The notes below the pieces were generated by a model. The model was not told the DNA's origin. It did no database searches and was given only the letters and a program-made list of their open reading frames with translations. Positions 58,991 through 64,000 of a DNA stretch of 64,000 nucleotides are shown one piece after another; the stretch's first letter is position 1, and the number at the start of each line of letters is the position of its first letter. The DNA comes from Sulfitobacter sp043557345 (lineage in GTDB: Bacteria > Pseudomonadota > Alphaproteobacteria > Rhodobacterales > Rhodobacteraceae): assembly GCF_043557345.1 (NCBI RefSeq), contig NZ_JBIFFV010000001.1:558001-622000 (forward strand), written 5' to 3'. A program made the translations under genes and the position numbers.

Positions 58991-61237
58991 ATGACCGACA
59001 AGAACAAGCGCAAACGCCCATTGGTGGCCGACAAGCGGTATCCCGGTAAGGCCAAACCCAAGGCCAAGACTGCGGCGCAGGGCAAACCGGCCACGCGCAA
59101 GGCCGCGCCCGCCCGCCGCAAAGCCGCCCGTCCCAAACGCCCCCGGCGCGGCGGTATCGTCGGTTTCTTTGCGGGCCTCGCCCGTTGGATTTGGCGCTTG
59201 ATCTGGACAATCACGTGGCGCGTGAGCCTTGTGATCTTCCTCGTCCTCGCTTTGGCCGTTGGCTATATCTACACCTCGATCCCGCCGCTTGAGACGCTGT
59301 TGGATGGCCGCGCACGCGGCTCTGTCACCATGCTCGACCGTGAGGGAGAGGTCTTTGCCTGGCGCGGCGATCAGTTTGGCGGCGTGGTCTCGGCGGAATC
59401 GGTTTCCAAACATCTGAGAAACGCGGTCATCGCCACCGAGGATAAGCGATTCTATCGCCATCTGGGCGTCAGCCCGCGGGGCATCGCCTCGGCGGTGCGC
59501 ATCAACTTGGCCGAGGGGCGCGGGCCGCTGTCCGGCCACGGCGGTTCGACCATCACCCAGCAGACGGCCAAGCTGCTTTGTCTGGGGGAGCCCTATGACC
59601 CCAGCAGCGGCATGACGGAAAAGGAATACGAGGCGGAATGCCGTCGTTCGTCCCTCAGCCGCAAGGCCAAGGAAGCGCTCTTTGCCATCGCGATGGAGCT
59701 GAAATACACCAAGAACGACATCCTCTCGATCTACCTTAACCGCGCCTATATGGGCGGCGGCGCCTTTGGGGCGGAGGCCGCGGCGCAGCGGTTCTTCGGC
59801 AAGCCCGCGGCGGCCCTCTCGCCCGCGGAAGGCGCGATGCTGGCCGGTCTTCTGACCGCGCCCACGACCCTCTCGCCCACCAATAATCTGGACCGGTCGC
59901 AAAGCCGCGCCGCCACGGTGATCCGCCTGATGGAGGAGCAGGGCTATTTGACCGCCGCCGAGGCTGACGAGGCCATCGCCAACCCCGCGCAACTGTCCGA
60001 GGCGGCAGAGGCCGAGGCGGGCGGTTATTTCGCCGATTGGGTCATGTCCTCGGGGCCGGAGTTCTTTACCCGCAACACCACCGAAGACGTGATCATCAAG
60101 ACCACCCTCGATCAGCGCATTCAGCGCGCGGCCGAGGACGGGTTGAAATGGGTGTTTGAGAATAAGGTCCGCGAAGGCTCAAAGGCGCAGGCGGCGATCG
60201 TGGTGATGTCTTCAGATGGCGCCGTGCGTGCGCTGGTGGGGGGGCGCAAGACCAAGGTTGCGGGCGCCTTCAACCGCGCGACGCAGGCGATGCGCCAGAC
60301 CGGCTCGGCTTTCAAACCCTTCATCTATGCCGCGGCGCTCGATCTGGGCTATTCACCCGATGACATCATCGTAGATGAGCCCTACTGCCTGAACATTCCC
60401 GGCTCGGGTCAGTGGTGCCCCAAGAACTACACCAAGAGTTTCAAGGGCCCGGTGACCCTGACCGAGGCGCTGAAAAGCTCGCTGAATATTCCGGCGGTGA
60501 AAGTCTCGGAAAGCGTGGGCCGCGAGACGGTGAGTTCGGTCGCCACGCAGTTCGGCATCAAAAGCGATCTGGCCGCCGGTCCGGCGCTGGCGCTTGGCGC
60601 ATCGGAAAGCACCCTGCTTGAGATGACCGGCGCCTATGCCGGTATCCTCAACGGCGGCTCATCAGTGACGCCCTACGGGCTCGTCGATCTGCGCCTCTTG
60701 GGTGAGACCGAGCCGCTGATGGGCACCGGCGGCGGCATCAACGAACGCGTCATTCAAGAAGATGCCGCGCGCCAGTTGGTCTATATGATGGAAAAGGTGA
60801 TCTCCGAAGGGACCGGCCAGCGCGCCCAGTTTGGCGGGCGGCAACTGGCGGGCAAGACCGGCACCACCTCGGCCAACAAGGATGCTTGGTTCGTCGGCTT
60901 CTCGGCGGATTACGTGGCCGGGGTCTGGATGGGCTATGACGACAACACACCGCTTACCGGGGTCACGGGCGGTGGGCTGCCCGCGGAGATCTGGCGCGAA
61001 ACCATGAGCCGCGTGCATGAGGGGATACCTCTTTCGGAATTGCCAATGCAGGCACCCGCCCCGCCCAGCAACCTGAGCGAGGCACAACCCGAACCGCAGC
61101 CCCAGCCGCAACCGCAGGGCGGTGGCAACCAAGGCGGCGCGGATAACGTGATCGACCGCGTTCTGCGCGACATCTTCGGGGGCGGCAGCAGTGGCAGCGG
61201 CGCCAGCGCGCCCGCGCCGAACTTCCTCGACCGCTGA
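58991..61237 (+). CDS. Class A penicillin-binding protein (PBP1-type)
   Basis: 748 residues. A very basic Lys/Ala/Pro-rich cytoplasmic tail (1-53) precedes one helix (about 66-95). The GT51 domain has Glu150 in ATEDKRFYRHLG and GHGGSTITQQTAKLL. The transpeptidase domain has Ser439 (GSAFKPF), SLN at 497-499 and KTGT from Lys622. A Pro/Gln-rich C-terminal tail (QPEPQPQPQPQGGGNQGG) is periplasmic. It polymerises and crosslinks peptidoglycan. The domain order is that of PBP1c/1b-like enzymes rather than PBP1a, as no OB insert is evident. Confidence 0.92.
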   Translation: MTDKNKRKRPLVADKRYPGKAKPKAKTAAQGKPATRKAAPARRKAARPKRPRRGGIVGFFAGLARWIWRLIWTITWRVSLVIFLVLALAVGYIYTSIPPLETLLDGRARGSVTMLDREGEVFAWRGDQFGGVVSAESVSKHLRNAVIATEDKRFYRHLGVSPRGIASAVRINLAEGRGPLSGHGGSTITQQTAKLLCLGEPYDPSSGMTEKEYEAECRRSSLSRKAKEALFAIAMELKYTKNDILSIYLNRAYMGGGAFGAEAAAQRFFGKPAAALSPAEGAMLAGLLTAPTTLSPTNNLDRSQSRAATVIRLMEEQGYLTAAEADEAIANPAQLSEAAEAEAGGYFADWVMSSGPEFFTRNTTEDVIIKTTLDQRIQRAAEDGLKWVFENKVREGSKAQAAIVVMSSDGAVRALVGGRKTKVAGAFNRATQAMRQTGSAFKPFIYAAALDLGYSPDDIIVDEPYCLNIPGSGQWCPKNYTKSFKGPVTLTEALKSSLNIPAVKVSESVGRETVSSVATQFGIKSDLAAGPALALGASESTLLEMTGAYAGILNGGSSVTPYGLVDLRLLGETEPLMGTGGGINERVIQEDAARQLVYMMEKVISEGTGQRAQFGGRQLAGKTGTTSANKDAWFVGFSADYVAGVWMGYDDNTPLTGVTGGGLPAEIWRETMSRVHEGIPLSELPMQAPAPPSNLSEAQPEPQPQPQPQGGGNQGGADNVIDRVLRDIFGGGSSGSGASAPAPNFLDR

Positions 61238-61349
61238 GGCGGTCGGGGGCAGGTCGAAAAATCAATAGCATTGGGTTGTTAAACTCAGTATCAATTCCCC
61301 GAAGGCGGGAAGGTGCTGCGCGCGTGGCGGGCAGCGTTGAAAGGGATTG

Positions 61350-63086
61350 ATGCAAAGCGATGTGGTGAACAGGGGGCTGTCCGAACTGCGTCGCGTGCGC
61401 AGGCGCAGCCGCGGGCTTTATTGGGCGGTGGCCCTGTTCAGCCTTTTTGCCAATATGCTCATGCTCACCGGCCCGCTCTATATGTTGCAGGTCTATGACC
61501 GCGTGCTCGGCTCCGGGTCAGAGGAAACGCTGATCGCCCTCTCGGTTCTTGTGGTCTTTCTCTATGCGGTGATGGGGCTTTTGGATTACACGCGCGGTCG
61601 GATCATGGCGCGGGTGGGGGCGCGGTTTCAATCCGATCTCGACCGGCGGGTGTTCGACGCGGTGGTGCGCAAATCCGCCGTGGCGCCGGACGTGAAAACC
61701 AACGCCGGCCTTGCCGATCTCGAAGCCGTGCAACGCCTCATGACCTCCTCGGTGCTGATGGCCGCCTTTGACGCGCCATGGACGCCGATCTTCTTCGCCG
61801 CGATCTTTCTGTTCCATCCGATGCTGGGCTGGCTGGCCTTGGGCGGTGCCGCCGTGCTGGTGGTGATTGCGGTGGCCAATCAGATGCTGTCGCGCGAAAG
61901 CCAAGCCCGGGCTGGCATCTCGGGGCAGGCGGCGGATGCCATGTCGGGCCAGATCAGGGTCGAGGCCGAGATGGTGCAGGCCATGGGGATGCGCGATGCC
62001 GCCTTTAACCGCTGGCAGCAGGCCCGGGGGCAGGCGCTGGCGCAGCAGGTGAAGTCGACCGACGTGGGCGGCACTTTCACCGCGATGACCAAGACGCTGC
62101 GGTTGTTTCTGCAATCCGCCATGCTGGGCCTCGGCGCTTGGCTTGTCTTAAAAAACCAGATGACGCCGGGCGCGATGATCGCAGGCTCGATCCTATTGGG
62201 TCGGGCGCTGGCCCCGGTGGAACTGGCGTTGAACCAATGGCCCGTGGTGCAGCGGGGCCGGGCCGGTTGGGCCAATCTGGCGCAGCTTTTGGGTGCGGTA
62301 GGGGAGGAGCCTGCGCGCACGGCCCTGCCACAGCCAAAGGCGAAACTGGCTGCCAAGGCGCTGACCGTCGTGGCACCGGGTGAGAAACAGGCGGCGCTCA
62401 AGTCGATCAACTTCACCGTAGAGCCGGGGCAGGCGGTCGACGTGATCGGCCCCTCGGGGGCGGGGAAATCGACCTTGGCCCGCACACTCACCGGGGTTTG
62501 GCCGCCTGCGGGCGGGTCTATCCGCCTCGACGGGGCCGCGCTTGAGCATTACGGGAGCGAGACTTTGGGGCGGCATATCGGATATCTGCCGCAGCGCGTT
62601 CAACTGTTCGACGGCACCATTGCCGAAAATATCGCCCGCCTCTCCCCCGAGCCCGATGACGCCAAAGTGGTCAAGGCGGCCAAAATGGCGGCGGCCCATG
62701 AGATGATCCTTGAATTCCCGCAGGGCTATGACACGCCCATCCGCGCGGGGCAGGTGCGGCTTTCGGGCGGGCAGATGCAGCGGATCGGGCTGGCGCGGGC
62801 GCTTTATGATGACCCGGTGATCGTCGTGCTGGATGAGCCGAACTCGAACCTCGACAACACCGGCTCGCAGGCGCTGAACCACGCGATCCGGCAGATGAAG
62901 GCCAGCGGGCGGTCGGTGCTGATCATGGCGCATCGCCCGGCGGCCATTCAGGAATGCGACACGCTGCTGGTGCTGGATAACGGCATGCGCAAAGCCTTTG
63001 GCCCCAAGGATGAGGTGCTGGCCGGGATGGTGCAAAACCACCGCGAGATTCAGAAAGCGCCCGCGCGCTCGGGGGGCGTGGTATGA
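61350..63086 (+). CDS. Type I secretion ABC transporter, PrtD-type
   Basis: 578 residues from the ATG at 61350. Six helices occupy the first 310 residues (LYWAVALFSLFANMLMLTGPLYMLQVYDRVLGSGSEETLIALS). The nucleotide-binding domain has Walker A GPSGAGKST, signature LSGGQMQRIGLARAL and Walker B VIVVLDEP. It is of the PrtD/AprD class, which exports RTX-type proteases, lipases or adhesins directly to the outside. It couples by ATGA to the adaptor gene that follows. No cargo gene lies upstream in the window. Confidence 0.94.
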   Translation: MQSDVVNRGLSELRRVRRRSRGLYWAVALFSLFANMLMLTGPLYMLQVYDRVLGSGSEETLIALSVLVVFLYAVMGLLDYTRGRIMARVGARFQSDLDRRVFDAVVRKSAVAPDVKTNAGLADLEAVQRLMTSSVLMAAFDAPWTPIFFAAIFLFHPMLGWLALGGAAVLVVIAVANQMLSRESQARAGISGQAADAMSGQIRVEAEMVQAMGMRDAAFNRWQQARGQALAQQVKSTDVGGTFTAMTKTLRLFLQSAMLGLGAWLVLKNQMTPGAMIAGSILLGRALAPVELALNQWPVVQRGRAGWANLAQLLGAVGEEPARTALPQPKAKLAAKALTVVAPGEKQAALKSINFTVEPGQAVDVIGPSGAGKSTLARTLTGVWPPAGGSIRLDGAALEHYGSETLGRHIGYLPQRVQLFDGTIAENIARLSPEPDDAKVVKAAKMAAAHEMILEFPQGYDTPIRAGQVRLSGGQMQRIGLARALYDDPVIVVLDEPNSNLDNTGSQALNHAIRQMKASGRSVLIMAHRPAAIQECDTLLVLDNGMRKAFGPKDEVLAGMVQNHREIQKAPARSGGVV

Positions 63087-64000
63087 GCGGTCGCGAGGAC
63101 AAAGACTGGTCGGCGAGGCGGCCCTTGATCCTTGGCTTCATCGGGCTGCTCCTGCTCTTCGGCGGTTTCGGCACTTGGGCGGTGACCAGCCAAATCGCCG
63201 GGGCGGTCGTGGCTTCGGGCCGGATCGAAGTCGACCGCAACCGGCAGATCGTCCAGCATGAGACCGGCGGCGTGGTGGCCGACATCCTTGTGGATGAGGG
63301 CGACAGCGTCGCTGCCGGGGATGTGCTGCTGCGGCTGGATGCGGAGCAGTTGACCTCGCAATTGGCCATTGTCGAAGGGCAGCTTTACGAGCTTATGGCC
63401 CGCCGCGGACGGCTGGAGGCGCAGCGCGACGAGGTCGAGACCGTCACCTTCGACGAAGAGTTGCTGACCGCCGGGACGGCGAACCCCGATGTGCAGGAAC
63501 TCGTGGACGGGCAGCGCAACCTTTTTGACGCGCGCCGGGTCAGCGTGGCGCAAGAGCTTGAGCAATTGGGCAAGCGCCGGGCGCAGATCAACGCGCAAAT
63601 TCGCGGGGTCGATGCGCAGGAGGCCGCGCTATCGCGTCAGTTGGAGCTGATCGAAGAGGAATTGGCCAATCAGCAGTCACTGCTGGACCGGGGGCTGACG
63701 CAGGCCTCCGCCGTGCTCACCCTGATGCGCGAACAGGCCCGGCTGCGCGGCCAGATCGGAGAGCTTTCGGCGCAAAAGGCGCAGTCGCAAGAGCGTGTGA
63801 CAGAGATCGACATCGAACGGCTGAAATTGCGCTCCGCCGGGCGGGAAGAGGCGATCACCCAATTGCGCGATCTGCGCTATCGTGAGTTGGAGATGGCCGA
63901 ACAACGCCGCGCGCTCAGGGCCGAGATTGACCGCCTTGATATTCGCGCGCCGGTGTCGGGGGTGATCTATGGCATGCAGGTGCAGACCCCCCGCTCGGTT
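63083..64000 (+). CDS. Type I secretion membrane fusion protein, HlyD/PrtE-type, 3' truncated
   Basis: 306 residues up to the window edge, open at the 3' end. It overlaps the ABC gene by four bases (ATGA, 63083-63086). One N-terminal helix (LILGFIGLLLLFGGFGTWAVTSQI) is followed by the lipoyl-like strand VASGRIEVDRNRQIVQHETGGVVADILVDEGDSVAAGDVLLRLD and long coiled-coil helices (about 88-280). The second lipoyl half begins at IRAPVSGVIYGMQVQT. It links the ABC pump to a TolC-like outer-membrane channel. Confidence 0.93.
   Translation, partial: MSGREDKDWSARRPLILGFIGLLLLFGGFGTWAVTSQIAGAVVASGRIEVDRNRQIVQHETGGVVADILVDEGDSVAAGDVLLRLDAEQLTSQLAIVEGQLYELMARRGRLEAQRDEVETVTFDEELLTAGTANPDVQELVDGQRNLFDARRVSVAQELEQLGKRRAQINAQIRGVDAQEAALSRQLELIEEELANQQSLLDRGLTQASAVLTLMREQARLRGQIGELSAQKAQSQERVTEIDIERLKLRSAGREEAITQLRDLRYRELEMAEQRRALRAEIDRLDIRAPVSGVIYGMQVQTPRSV

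Noticed and set aside
1..64000. CRISPR arrays, insertion sequences or prophage genes
   Set aside because: No regularly spaced repeats, transposase, integrase or phage structural genes were seen anywhere in the window.

Overview
The window looks like a chromosomal segment from a marine alphaproteobacterium of the Roseobacter group (Rhodobacterales; Sulfitobacter-like, by inference). The evidence is high GC coding sequence, a petP/petR regulator pair, several protein families typical of the group (DUF1523, DUF6525, DUF5928-type glycosyltransferase, DUF2945), TRAP transport, a glcDEF glycolate oxidase and the short form of QueF. There is no integrase, transposase, CRISPR array or phage module. 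Coding density is high and no gene-free gap exceeds about 280 bases.

Region by region. 1-4243: surface polysaccharide genes (5'-truncated sugar transferase, membrane nucleoside-diphosphate-sugar 4,6-dehydratase, a small SDR, ExoD). 4240-7342: isoprenoid block xseB-ispA-dxs, read leftward. 7452-9703: petP-petR regulators, then divergent ilvE. 9700-18206: a tight leftward run of eight genes (FAD D-amino-acid dehydrogenase, TRAP dctP-dctQ-dctM, a BASS-like carrier, pxpB-pxpC-pxpA 5-oxoprolinase) with a divergent Asp/Glu-racemase-family gene. I read this as one catabolic module for pyroglutamate and/or D-amino acids. 18203-24195: AlkZ-like glycosylase, LacI regulator, tRNA-Arg(CCT), a lipoprotein, an L,D-transpeptidase, and the queC-queD-queE-queF operon for preQ1. 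24413-26823: an HWE histidine kinase, a glutaredoxin-MauE membrane fusion and tRNA-Pro(CGG). 27013-32632: leuB, leuD and leuC, interrupted by a nuclease/phosphatase gene, a membrane protein and a small Tudor-like gene. 32909-35683: MscS channel, rsfS-rlmH and a small exported protein. 35870-40137: glcD-glcE-small membrane gene-glcF.

40186-46676: envelope and stress genes (trypsin-like protease, Hsp20, an acidic exported protein, ZinT with a clear Zur-type box), gabD and a kynurenine-formamidase-like hydrolase. 46753-53091: a Na+/H+ antiporter with a cyclic-nucleotide-binding tail, a PepSY protein, a divergent glycosyltransferase/sulfotransferase pair, and smpB. 53366-61237: sseA, an aromatic/aspartate aminotransferase, a 7TM histidine kinase, amtB and a class A penicillin-binding protein. 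61350-64000: a PrtD/PrtE-type I secretion pair, cut by the window end.

The observations most worth following are the proposed pyroglutamate/D-amino-acid operon, a tiny leader ORF interlocked with the rsfS start, mutually exclusive stems upstream of sseA, repeated TTGCGCAA palindromes in the ilvE leader, three tail-to-tail gene pairs whose stop codons interlock in CTAA/TTAG tetramers, the glycosyltransferase/sulfotransferase pair, and a previously unassigned membrane gene embedded in the glycolate oxidase operon. All functional assignments were made by reading motifs and context; no database search was run.
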